Assembly (NCBI GenBank): GCA_034769895.1
Contig: CM068371.1
Span: forward strand, 401,279,469 to 401,343,468
DNA length: 64,000 nucleotides
Direction of reading: 5' to 3'
Source: Magicicada septendecula
Lineage: Eukaryota > Arthropoda > Insecta > Hemiptera > Cicadidae
Made by a program: the position numbers and the translations under genes. The notes beneath the pieces are model-generated. The model worked only from the letters and a program-made list of their open reading frames with translations, searched no databases and had not been told where the DNA came from. Shown here piece after piece: positions 44,575 to 56,735 of the stretch. Every line of letters begins with the position of its first letter. The first letter of the stretch is position 1.

Positions 44575-45898
44575 TAACTGCCCGCAAAAAATCAATAGAT
44601 TTTTTTAATACATTTTAGTAACTTATTATATAAAATACAGAGTTCTTAATAATGAAAGTTAATCTCAATAGGCTGCATTGAACCTTGAGTTGTAATCTTA
44701 GATAACAGTTGTGCATTAATTGTTTAGCGATAAGCTTGAATAAAGATTAGCGTGTAGTAGGCCAAGGTTGGCGTGCAAAGTGATTTTATGCATGATTGAA
44801 AATGTAAGCGCTGGCAATGTATTGCCCAAATATATTGTATGTATACAATATTGAACGATATAAAACATGAAAGTACATAATTTGACAATGTTTAATAATG
44901 AATGATCGGAAACTCATCCCAAGATGGCCCGATAAATGGTAACCCTATGCAAGTCATAGATGGTTAACATGAAATAGTTGAGGCCAGTAGACCTGTACAG
45001 AGTATTGCATACAATGAACAAATAAATTGTCACAAATTATACATGTTTAGACGTAAATCTAGCATGGCGTCAAAAAGTTGAACGAGTCATACTATACCTG
45101 AAGTTTCAGGAATTTACAATATATTATTGTGTGAAAAGCTATAGATAGCTGACTGATTGCGAGCACATATGTAATGACATGTATGCCATAATTAAGCAGG
45201 AATAATAATTGTGCAATGCATAATCACAAAATACCATATAAAAATACAATATAAAAATAAAATCTAGGCGTGGCGTGGTTACAGACAGTAGACGCAAAAA
45301 ACAATATGTTTTACATAAATGCAAGTTATATAATAAATACAATAAACACCAATTTAGTTAATTACAAATATGAATAAGCGCATTAGCTTAAGTAACAAAT
45401 ACGACACTGTGGTTACAAATGTAATACATGAGTTGAACAATTGAGAAATACATTCATAGAACAATAAATCACACATATTAACAACTTTGCAAGAAATGCA
45501 TACATGGTTGTATAACTGCAAACCATGCGAATATTATGTAACAAATTTTTATAAAACAATAGCACCGATAACATGACACATACCCAATACCAATCAAAAT
45601 GTAAATGTGTAGGATATAGTATGCCACACAAAATATTAACATATAAATACAAAATAGCAAATATACCACCATGAAACTATGATGAGTATAGAGATGATAG
45701 CACAGTGCATGGTTGTGAACTTACAAGTCACATGCAAATTTAGTATAGAAACACGCAATGGTGTAAATTGTCATGAAAATGTTGTGATGATACATATCAC
45801 AATTAAGTTGACCAAATGGTCATATAATAAAGTAATAAAGCCAATGGCCGAGTAAAATAGCATTGTGCTAAATGATCATAATAACCTTGTGTCTAAGT
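44575..45898 (-). other. Non-coding 3' internal part of the BEL/Pao element
   Basis: AT-rich sequence between the integrase end and the 3' LTR. Short open frames here show no recognisable protein, and no envelope-like gene is seen. Confidence 0.6.
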
Positions 45899-48800
45899 CT
45901 AGTCCCGCGCTGGCAACAGACATAGCTTATGTACTGGTCTCCGCAAAACACCAGTAGGCGTGCGAATGTCTACAACTCTAATTAAGTTGTCTGGGCCGGG
46001 AAATGTGGCGGTAATTACACCAAATTTCCAGGCTAATGGAGGTAGGTTATCCTCAATAAGTAAAACTAGGTCGCCAATGGAAACATTATCCTTTGCGAAT
46101 TTCCATTTGTGACGTTGTTGTAATTGGTGTAAATAGTCGCGAGACCAAGCCTTCCAAATGACTTGGACAAACTTCTGGAGAAGTTGCCAACGTCCAAGAC
46201 GAGAGATAGGAACATGAGATAAGTCTGGGTCCGGTATCGCCGTTAATGGTGCGCAAATCAAAAAATGGCCAGGTGTAAGTGACAAATGTTGTGACAACCG
46301 TTGAGATGGCAAATAAAGGGCGAGAGTTTAGACATCCCTCTATCTGAGACAAAACTGTCGTAAACTCCTCGAAGGTGAGTATAGACTTGCCTACCACGCG
46401 GCGCAAATGAAACTTTAAACTCTTTATGCCGCTCTCCCAAAGACCACCAAAATGAGGTGACGAGGGCGGAATAAATGACCATGAAATACCCTGAGAGGCC
46501 GTGAATGATTTGATTGATGAGGTGGCATCCTTATTATGCCAAAGATTGTAGAGGTCATGTAAAACATTGCGGGCCTTCCTAAAGTTTGTGCCATTATCAG
46601 AATATAACTGACTGGGTATATGCCCCTGTGGGACATAAAACGACGTAAGGTGGCTATAAACACATTGGCTGTAAGGTCGGAAACCAATTCCAAATGAATG
46701 GCCCTGGTTTCTAAGCAAATGAACAAAGACACGTATGCTTTAGAGAGAGTTCTGGATTTCTGCCCGCCATGACGAATCATGAAGGGACCACCATAATCAA
46801 CCGCGCAGAATAGAAACGGCCGCGATGGAGTGACTCTAGGAGATGGTAAAATGCCAAGCCTCTGAACCTGCTGTTTGGCACTAAACCTGAGACACTTGAC
46901 ACATTTACGAATAAGGGAGCGAATGACTAACCTGGCATTAATAATCCACCAACGTTGACGAAGTGAGTGATGCACAAGTTGAGCACCAGCGTGAAGTAGA
47001 CGAATGTGTTCGCGTTCAATAATAAGGTGAGTAATATGAGCTGATGGATGCAAGACAATAGGATGCTTAGTGTCGTAAGGAAGTTGCAACTGCTGTAATC
47101 GCCCGTCAACGCGTATTACTCCAGACTCATCAAGAAACGGGTCGAGAGAAGACAACTTACTCCTGATAGAGACAGAAGACCCATGACGAAGACAATTAAT
47201 CTTGGCAGCAAAGTGGATCGACTGAGATTGTTTTATGAAGAAATTAAGAGCATGATGAATTTCGACGGGGGTAAGAGCGCCCGTTATTTTGTCAGCACTG
47301 GAGAGTCTAATATTTTTGATGAACCGAAAACAGTAAGCGTATACGCGTGTCAGACGGTGCAACGAAGAAAAGTCCTTAGAAAGGTCAATAACCAGGGTAG
47401 ACATTAGAGGAAGGTTTGTTTGTTAGGGTAGAGGTTTGTTTCTCTTCCGCAGTGACTTCAGAAGACGATGGATTAGAAGGTAAAAAGGGTGGAAAAGGAT
47501 TGGACTCGGAAGATTGAGACAAACAAGCGGGACCGTGCCACCAAAGCGAACAATCGCTCAAAACGTCAGGGTGACACCCCCTAGAGATAATATCAGCAGG
47601 ATTGTGTCTAGAATTGATGTGATACCATGTATAGGCTTGCGTAAGACGCTGAATCTTGGCAACACGATTAGCGACGTAGGTTTTCCACCTCGTGGACTGG
47701 GCATGAATCCAGTAAAGAGACACCATGGAGTCAGAATATAAATGAACACTATTAATAAACAAATAAAGCGCAGGAACGACCTTAGATACGAGTCGTGATA
47801 ACAACAAGCAAGCACAGAGTTCGATGCGAGGTAATGACACCTGTCGTAGGGGAGCCACGCGAGATTTAGAACACAGGAGATGACAAGAGGCCGATGAATC
47901 TTGATAAATGACTAATATAAATACAGCACCCAAACTCCTTTTCAGAAGCATCCGAAAAACCATGTAATTCAACTATACTTGCCTCAGACTTGCAACGAAT
48001 AGAACGTGGGACAACAATTTTGCTAATCAGACACAATTTATCGCACAATGAATGCCAAGCCAAACGTAATTGCCCGGAGATCGGTTCATCCCAACCAAGA
48101 TTGCAAAGCCAGAGTTGCTGCATAAACTGTTTGTACAAGAAAACAATGGGACCAATCAGTCCAAGTGGATCGTATATGCCTGCGATAATCGATAGAATTC
48201 TCCTCTTGGAGATGCTTGATTCAACGGGGAATGATTTAATGTCAAACTGGAATGAATCGGCAGTGTTATTCCAGAGAATGCCCAGGGTACGCACATTGCC
48301 CTGTTTGTTTAAGGGGAGTGATAAATTGTCATGACTTGAGACCACCCTGGGTTCATTAGATGCCCATTTATGCAGCGTGAGACCGTATTGACTCAACAAC
48401 GTACCTAAGTCAGATTTCAATTTGGTCAGATCAGAGATGGTGTCTGCACCGGTTAGCAAATCGTCGACATAGAAATCATTTGTTACAGCTAACGCCGCAT
48501 CAGGAAAAGAAGCTTCTTGGTCCTTACCAATTTGAATAAGACAGCGAGTGGCCAAAAACAAAGCACTAGCCGTGCCGTAGGTTACAGTTCGCAATGCAAA
48601 GTGTTTAAATTGTTCGAGGGGAGAGTCATGCCACAGAATACGTTGATAGTGACAATCCTTTTCAGATACCAGAATTTGTCGATACATCTTCTCGATGTCG
48701 GCGATGAGAACATAGTTATGCATACGGAAACGTAAAAGAATAGAAAAAAGGTCTTGTTGAACATTCGGGCCTACCAACAATATGTCATTGAGAGAAAGGC

Positions 48801-51034
48801 CATTGGTAGTTTTGGACGAAGCGTCAAAAACGACATGCAGTTTTGTGGTGGAGCTAGACTGCCTAAAAACGGCATGGTGAGGCAGATAGTAAGTATTTGA
48901 CACCCCAGAATTGATAGAGCAATTATCGATAAGCGTCATGTGGCCAAGATCCTTATACTCATTAATAAAGTTTGCGTAATCACGCGCAAGCTTAGTATCA
49001 TGCCTGAATCGGCGTTCTAAATTCAAAAATCTTGCTTCAGCATTGGTATAAGATTCCCCCAACTGGAGATGGTCGGACTTAAATGGTAGTGAAACAACGA
49101 ACCTACCCTCTTGATTGCGATGAGTAGACCCCACGAAATGCTCCTCACAAGCTGACTCGTTATCAGGTGTATTATCAGGGATAGTTGCTGCTTCCCAGAA
49201 TTTTTCGAGAGACTGCAAAATTTGACCGGCGTTGTTCCTAGCTAGGAACGAAACAGCAGGACCCTTATAACGGCAGTGTTTGGGCAAATTGCCTGCCAAA
49301 ATGTAGCCTAACTTTGTTTCCTGAATAATGGGAAAATGAGGACCGCGTACGTATTTGTTGGCTAAAATTAAATCTAGGTAGAATTGCGCTCCCAAAAGTA
49401 TGTCGATGTCAGCCGAAATGTTAAAATGTGGGTCGGCTAAGAACACGTTATCTGGAATGTTGAAATGATTTATATCAAAAGATTGTGCTGGCAGTTTATG
49501 GGTCAATGCAGATAAAACCGCACAATTTGCCTCGAAGCTAAATCTTTGATAACGAGAAATAATGCGTATAGACCCGAGATTAGTGGCATGACACGCGGTA
49601 TTATTTATACCTGTAATCGGTATGTTGGATTTAGTCAAGTTAAGCCGTAATTTCTTGGCAAATGATTCCGTACAAAAGTTTATTTGTGAACCCGCATCCA
49701 AAAGAACTCTTGCGGTTTGTCTGTTGCCAGCCTGGTCAATGACAAACACAATTGCTGTTGATAAAAGAATATTATTTGTGGATTGTAATTTGAGTGAACA
49801 GTAATTACTGCTGCTGGCAGAGACTGGCTTCGGCACATTGTTTATGTGCAACAATGTATGGTGTCGTTTTGAACAGATTTTACAAGCCTGCTTAATCTTA
49901 CAATTAGATACAAAATGATCTGATCTAAGACAGTTGGTACAACATTTGTGATTTGATATAAATTGTCCTCGCTCAGCGGTGCTTAGTGCACGAAATTTAT
50001 CACACGTGTAAATTGGATGATTAGATTTACAGCACAAACATGAATAATTACTTGACGCTGAGTGGGTAACTCTTAAATGTAGTGCTGCCAGCAGCGTTTC
50101 GTGATTTATGTTTGTCAGATTTATTATTGAATCTTAAACTTAGCTTGTTGAGTTGCTGTCCGGCATCGATAGGCAGTGTATTTTCTAACAGCTGTCTACG
50201 TGCGTTTAAAAACTTAGTGAAACCTTGAAAGTTAGGAAGATTATCAGGGTCTATAGACTCCTTCCATAATTTAAAAGTAGTATGGTCAAGTTTCGCTGAC
50301 AATAATTGTACAGTGATAAGCTCGAATGAATCCACTGACAGTTGCATGGCCGCCAGTGAATTAACGGAATACGTTATTGTATTTGTGAATTCTGCCAAAC
50401 TTTGGACAGAGTCCTTTATTGTTGACTTTACTTCAAGTAAATTTTGAATATAGTACTTTGCTAGTATGAATTTATTGTCATATCTAGCTGACAGCAAACT
50501 CAACACTACCGAGTAGTTTTCATTACAGATAGGTAGTGATTTAATTAAGTCTAACGGCTCATTTTTTAGAGAAGAATGCAAATAATGTAGTTTCTGCACT
50601 GACGTTAGATCGGATCTTGCATGCACCAAGTCCAAAAAAATTTAATAAAAATGCTGCCATTCCAAGATATTGCCTGTGAAGCAGGGCAAACTTATCGGTT
50701 TTAATTGCATATGGCCCGTTAATACGGGAGGTACAGTCTGAACATTAAAGGTATCAATTAATTGTAAAATATTAGCTTCTGTGGAATATAACATTTCTTC
50801 GACCTCAACTCGGTCTTCTTGAGCAGCGTTTATGTCTTTACAAATAAGTTCGATTTCGGACTGTACCTCATCGTATTTCGTTGCCAAGCTTTTCAAACTT
50901 TCAAGTCTGACTGTTAAAAAGTGTTTGGTATTAGAGTTTCTATCAAAGTTACTGACAGCTGATTGTATACGCACTATTGCGGACTTTAAGCCGCCTCTCT
51001 TTCTGACTAACACTTTGAGGCCTTCTTCAGCCAT
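45899..51034 (-). pseudogene. BEL/Pao gag-pol coding region
   Basis: From right to left the region holds: a gag part with a coiled coil and a DUF1759-like core (about 51.0-50.1 kb); cysteine-rich knuckles (CCKSNHPIYTC, CCTNCLRSDHF) near 50.0 kb; an aspartic protease with LLDAGSQINF near 49.7 kb; RT with ADIEKMYRQI and FYVDDLLTG (about 48.9-48.4 kb); RNase H near 47.9-47.6 kb; and integrase with a zinc-binding region and DYGGPFMI (about 47.0-46.2 kb). This order and the YVDD box fit the BEL/Pao superfamily. It is a fossil, with about five breaks overall. Confidence 0.93.
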
Positions 51035-51353
51035 TGTACGTACCTTGAAATGATGTTAGTGAGGTGATACCTTGTGGGCGATGTCCTGAAGCGTCGAGGC
51101 CGTGGAGAAGATGGCAAACACACAGCTCGGAGAGATGACTGCTTTGACTGACGTACTGAAGCTAGCAGGTGTAAGCTCTTGCAATGATGTCGTCAGGACG
51201 CTCAAAGGCGACGAGCGAAATGCTGGTTGAATCACGCCACGGTCGTATCAGCGGATATGCTGAGTCGCCCGTGATGGCCAGAAATTGGGGCAGAAAAATA
51301 ATAAATAGGTGATTGATGTATCCGGGAATCCAGGTCCGGAGTGACCAAAAAAA

Positions 51354-51798
51354 TGTTAAGTATGAAGTGTTCGTGAATTGTCGATTTACTGATGTAATTT
51401 ATTCGCCAGGATGTAGAAATGATGAAGAGAGAGTGGACTGTAGTTAATACATTTATTGAAAATTATTCAGATTATTACAGCATTGAAATGGTTAGGTGTC
51501 AATTTGAATATAAGATTGGCTAATGAGCGCATCGTAAATACAAGTCGTAAAATGTTACATTGAAGAATTAATTTAGTGAGAAAGCCTAGAAGGCCATATA
51601 TAAAGTCTTGGGCCTAAGGCCTACATTAATTGTCGCGACAAAGAAGAAATGAATGTGACAGGATAGCAGCGAGCGCAAGGGCGACCGCCGCTAGCGAACG
51701 TATGTAACGCACTGTCCAGATGTACAGACATGAATTGATCAAATTAAAAGCGCAGATTAGCCAACCTATGAATGCAAAAATTACCGCGCTACTGTACA
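51354..51798 (-). repeat. BEL/Pao 5' LTR
   Basis: It is the partner of 44130-44574. Its left edge meets the primer-site region, and the AATAT duplication follows on its right. Confidence 0.95.
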
Positions 51799-51803
51799 AA
51801 TAT

Positions 51804-52311
51804 GTTATTAACTTACATGTAGATCAATAGTATTCCAGTTTCTGTGTCCACAATAGTAATAGTTATGATGACTATTCATTCAGAACAGAACTATTCTGTG
51901 TCCAGAATAGTTATGATGACAATTCTAAATACATGTAGAATGTACAAAGGATCAAATTTAATAATTAAATTTTTGAAACGAAAATATTTAGCATGGTAAA
52001 TTTTAGTTTGCTGTTTGTCATTATCTTTGAAAATATTACCTACTGAGAAACATCATCTTTCTTGAGACTATTGGGAACAACAGGTCAATAGGCACATGTT
52101 ATCGACTATGCTGGTACACCAAGCTTCTCAATTTTGAGGTAGCTTCTTCGTATATGTGCTTGACTTATGGATCATAAGTCCATGAAGCATGTGATTATTT
52201 CTTCTTTTTTGTTATTTTTATTTCTATCGTACTTTCAATTATATTTATTTTTACATATTATTATTATTTTTTGTATTATTATTGTTTTTGTAGTAGCGTT
52301 ATTATTATTTT
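51804..52311. other. DHX35 intron 4, AT-rich DNA
   Basis: No coding is seen. It contains short repeats of a TATTCTGTGTCC..AATAGT-type phrase near 51840-51920 and a T-rich stretch near 52200-52315. Confidence 0.5.
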
Positions 52312-52860
52312 TTTTTCGGTGAAGGTTTTGTGAAGATCGGTCAAAAATATAACACAAATTTTAACTTATTTGTGTCGACATTTCAACAATGTTTATTGTC
52401 ATCATCAGGACCTGTGTATGAATACAAAAAAATGTCAAACACAACTGAAGAATTATTTGAGTGATCGTGTTTGTGTATGTGAGTGTGTGTGTGTACACGC
52501 TTGTGCGTGGGTATGTATGTATCATTGTATATGTGAAGGAGTTGAGATAGTTTGTTTACATCTTCAAATGTTTCCTTTAAGACAATGAGAAAATATAATA
52601 TCACAGAACATAATTTATATACTACTACAATTTAAATTACTCATAATGTAATGGTATTTTTTAATTAATTATAAAAGAATAATCAACAATTAGATATTAG
52701 AATTCTCTTATTATTAATTTTTAATTCTTATAACAATAATTCTCTTTAACAATAACTTTATACTCTTATAACAATTCTTAATTCTCTAATGTATGTGAGG
52801 AGGATAGTGTTAATAGAGATGGTAAGAGTTTTAGAGTGCCATTCATTGTGGAAAGAGACA

Positions 52861-52919
<59 letters not shown>

Positions 52920-53758
52920 AAGTGAGAGTGAGAGGGAAAGAGAATGAGGGGTAGAGGGAGAATGGGTGAAAGATAGGGTGTGATTGTGGACATATACATA
53001 AATTTATAATATTCTATAGTACTCTGGACTATAATTTACAACAATATGATTATAAGTATTATCCAGTTTCACTTGATAGATAGGTTTACCATAAACTTGT
53101 GTTTGTAACATTATGTAAATTATCTGATGCAAGTTCGTAAAGTTCTACAGTTATTGTGTAATTTCGAATTTTCTAAATTAATGATTGTTTTTAATACCAG
53201 TAGTGAGTGAAACATGTTAAAATAACTTTTAATAATTACATAATTTAATATCCCTTAATCTGCATTTAGCTATAATATATTTCACTATGCTATATGTTGA
53301 CTGGTTTGTGTATAAACGTTTTCTGTACCAATTCTAATATTTAATTTTTGATTATTCTTTTATAATTAATTAAAAAATACCATTACATTATGAGTAATTT
53401 AAATTGTAATAGTGTATAAATTAAGTTCTGTGATATTATAATTTTCTCGTTGTCTTAAAGAAAACATTTGAAGATATAAACAAACTATCTCAACTCCTTC
53501 ACATATACAATTATACATACATACCCACGCACACTCACACACACAAACACGTTCACTCAAATAATTGTTCTGTTATGTTTGACATTTCTTTTGTATTCAT
53601 ACACAGGTCCTGATGATGACAATAAACATTGTTGAAATGTCGACACAAATAAGTTAAAATGATGATGATGGCAATAAACGTTGTAGAAACATCAACATAA
53701 ATAAGTTAAAATTTGTGTTATATTTTTTACCGATCCTCACAAAGCCTTCACCGAAAAA
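52312..53758. repeat. Large imperfect inverted repeat (fold-back element)
   Basis: The left arm (about 52312-52705) and right arm (about 53330-53758) are inverted copies, starting TTTTTCGGTGAAGG at the outer ends and meeting near ATATTAGAATT inside. The right arm has an extra tandem unit of about 50 bp at 53661-53712. The arms contain CTGATGA, a perfect 5-bp hairpin and GAAA (53610-53637 in the right arm), as in the PLE hammerhead motifs. The centre (about 625 bp) is AT-rich and holds an AG microsatellite. It is probably derived from PLE-like ends in inverted orientation. Confidence 0.85.
52865..52918. repeat. AG microsatellite
   Basis: About 27 uninterrupted AG units lie in the centre of the large inverted repeat. 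Confidence 0.97.
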
Positions 53759-54002
53759 TTCATTGATTGAATTATCATCACCATCACCACCACCACCACG
53801 ATTACTATTACACAAGTGCTCAAGAAGTCTTTGAAAATATAAAAGAAGATTGTTGACACCTATCATTCCGTGATTAGGCAGGCATTCCTGTTTGTTCCAG
53901 TTTCACCATTTAGTCTTCAGTCATCCCATTCTTTCTTTTTCTTTTGGTCAATATTTCAAGGCTTATTTGGAATCCTTTTATCTTTCATTCTTCGTATATG
54001 AC

Positions 54003-55219
54003 TGTAACAGTACAGATTGACCCCGTACCAGAATTATGGGAATTATGGGTATTTTCATTGTTTTATTAGGTATTTTTTTAAACATACAGAATGGTTAGGT
54101 ACATTGTCCCTCTGGAAAACGGAACAACGTAAATTCGGCCAGAGTAAAACACCAAGGTCTCCGGTGGACGTGAAAACATTAAAATATACCATGGCGGTGT
54201 TTATGACGAAGTACCACAATATGCATTATGATTGGGCTATAACACTAGTCCGTCATCGCTAAGAACAATGACGCACTGAGTACAATGTGTGCACCGAGGC
54301 GTTGTCCAGCAAGACAAAGCGAGATGACATAAGAATTACACACACACAAGCGCAATTTTACATTTGCCTCGTTCTCATTTCAACGCCATTCTTCATAGCA
54401 GCCACAGCGATGTATCGTTGTGTGCACAAAATTTTACAATAGTTTAAATACAATTGGCAAAATGTTGGCGATTATAGTGGAGCAAGAAAGGCTCATATAA
54501 CTTGTTAACATACAGTTACTAAATATGTAAATTCAGTGTAATATCAACCTAATTGAACGGCATACTAAAAAAGGCGAACACCGGCCATCACCATGGGTAG
54601 CAAGCACAATCAACGGATGGACATCAGCACCGATTAACCAGAGAAGTTCCTTTCATTATTTTCTATCTTATGAGCTCATTAGTATTCAATTGTGAATTAA
54701 AGAATGTACAGGTCTAAAATTGAGTGTGTAAATGAGAGAGTGAATGCATGGCCATAAAAAACATATGCCGAGGGCATTGGTTTGTGTAATAAATTTAAAA
54801 CTCTATTCATTCATAATTTTGAAGCTGCAGCAGTAATGTTAAATTGATATTAATCCAACAATAAAGCAATTAAAGAATACCAAGAGATATAAAAAGGCAA
54901 CCGCCATTTTGTTTGAGTCAGGCCACCTGACGTCATTATAGTAAACACATGGTTCTGTATGTACGAACGTAGAGTGAAATTAAAATTAATGGTTAACCTC
55001 CAGAATATTGTGTTATCAATTGTGTCGTCCACTGTGTTTCGAAATCTTCCTGTACCCGACCCTGGAACCCTTAGGTATAAAACAGTGTATAAAAACAGAA
55101 AATGAGCCCGGCTAATAATGAATTTGGTGAGTACCAGTAATACCAAATCATGGTATTTGTCATACATATCTTGCTAGATATATGTAATAATATTATTGAT
55201 AGTAGTTTGTTAAATTACA
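54003..55219. repeat. Solo LTR (1217 bp)
   Basis: It begins TGTAACAGTACA, ends TTACA, and is flanked by the 4-bp duplication TGAC (53999-54002 and 55220-55223). It is related, in the opposite orientation, to the solo LTR at 61259-62520. A single LTR with a target duplication is what LTR-LTR recombination leaves behind. The internal element is not in the window. Confidence 0.85.
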
Positions 55220-55223
55220 TGAC

Positions 55224-55539
55224 CTTAACATCTTTGTACATTACCTACATGCTGTGTTATTAGATGAACATTCAGTTTGTGTCTAATGTTCACATTTCTT
55301 ATTCTGTCTCCCACATTCTAAACCATATAAAAGTATAGAAAATTCTCATCCATTGAAATGGTATTTATCAAGGTATTTCCATCTTTGTCTTTCTCATAAG
55401 ATATGTTACAGGGTATGTACTGAAAATATATACCTGCTCCAACATAGTACCATTAATGACAATTTTGTAGGCTTATGGGATAGTTCCCAGAATATACCAT
55501 GGAGTAGTTTTTGATAATGATATTTTCATATTGTGTGTG
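55224..55539 (-). pseudogene. LINE fragment, 3' piece, split by an LTR element
   Basis: On the minus strand, short pieces such as LLYGLECG and YEKDKDG resemble the region after the RT core of arthropod LINEs. The right-hand partner is at 62673-63180. The two lie on either side of the LTR element at 55540-62668, consistent with one older LINE broken by that insertion. The similarity of this piece is weak. Confidence 0.45.
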
Positions 55540-56735
55540 TGTTACTCTATTAATACCTCAATTTTTTAAGCTCTTACCGTATGGATATCTCCAAGGTTCG
55601 ACAGACGAACACAGCTGCAGAAAGGATTATCTGAAGGTTATCAGTACGCATATAAATACACTATTCGTTTAAAACAAATCGTTTCTAGTTTATTAACCAA
55701 ATTAATTACTTCATCAATTAAACACTAGTCTATTACTTTATATCAGTAATACATTGAATTTAAACAAATTAATAAATGAAATCTTTCTTAACCTATAACA
55801 AATTATATATTTTTGAATAAACCAGTACGTTTTTACCTCTTTTCCCCTTACTCTTATATTTAATATAATAAAAAAAAAACTTTTTCTTAGAGATCTCTTT
55901 GTTTTTTACGTTTTAAGCTTTCGTTTTATGATGAATAATCATCATTTACTTAACATTGGTTTAAGTGTGAGTTTAGTTACCCATCCATTACGTCTTCTTA
56001 TGGTTTGTTACGCCATCTCGTGATAACCGCTTTCTTCGTTTTTTATGCACTCCGGCACTATTAACATCGAGTTTGGTTATTGTTAAATACTTTTTGCATT
56101 ACAATGTTTTATTTTCAACTGTATGCACTGGAAGATGTGTGCTGTATATTTATTTATATATATAGCCGGCCGGCTTTTAAGATTCGCCCGGGGACTTAGA
56201 TGTTTAATGGTAGCTACATTGTTTGCGCACTGTTAGTTGTTTTTTGCTGGACAGACCGACTATTAATTACGGCCTATCCTTCACGTCCGAGGCCACTGTT
56301 TTTTAAAGTAAAATAAACTGTATGCTGATTTTTTCTGGCCGCTCTACCAGGAGTTACAATAGAACTGCACTCAGTACTGCTAAGGCTGAGTACAGAGAGT
56401 TTTTCTGGCCACGTGATCGTGAGACTGTGCTCCCATTGGTGCATTTTAAAGGCGCTATAACACTGGCGTAAGGTTTAGCAACATTTAGTCGTCTGGTGCA
56501 ATTCATAACTTGGCGTTATTTTCTCCGTGATCCACGGCTGATGCAAAATTGTGTGTTATTTCACAATCTGTCTGCGCTGCTTGAGTGCGGAGACAAAACA
56601 TAGACGTTTTGTTTTGTAATAAACACTGCATACTTGGTTGACTAACTCGAGGTTCCCAAAAGGTGAACGTTGACTACATAGGGAATACAAATTTTTAAAG
56701 ATATTACCTTGGCCCTACAATTCCGTACCGTTACA
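55540..56735 (-). repeat. Left (3') LTR of the gag-only element
   Basis: 1196 bp, matching 60203-61258 plus 62525-62668. It contains an AGCCGGCCGGC block also seen in the LTR at 1126-2269. Confidence 0.92.

Larger units (their letters stand above)
44130..51798 (-). mobile_element. BEL/Pao LTR retrotransposon in DHX35 intron 4
   Basis: This 7.7-kb fossil LTR element is on the minus strand. Its two 445-bp LTRs (44130-44574 and 51354-51798) start TGTTAAG and end TGTACA on the + strand, and are flanked by the 5-bp duplication AATAT (44125-44129 and 51799-51803). From right to left it has 5' LTR, a TGG-type primer site a few bases inside, gag, protease, RT, RNase H and integrase regions, then the 3' LTR. 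The LTRs differ at about six positions (around 1.3%), so it is young. The coding part is complete in layout but broken, with about five breaks. Confidence 0.95.

Noticed and set aside
52370-52604. Frames around a GTGTGT-rich stretch in the fold-back arms
   Set aside because: They are products of simple repeats, appear on both strands, and have no coding features.
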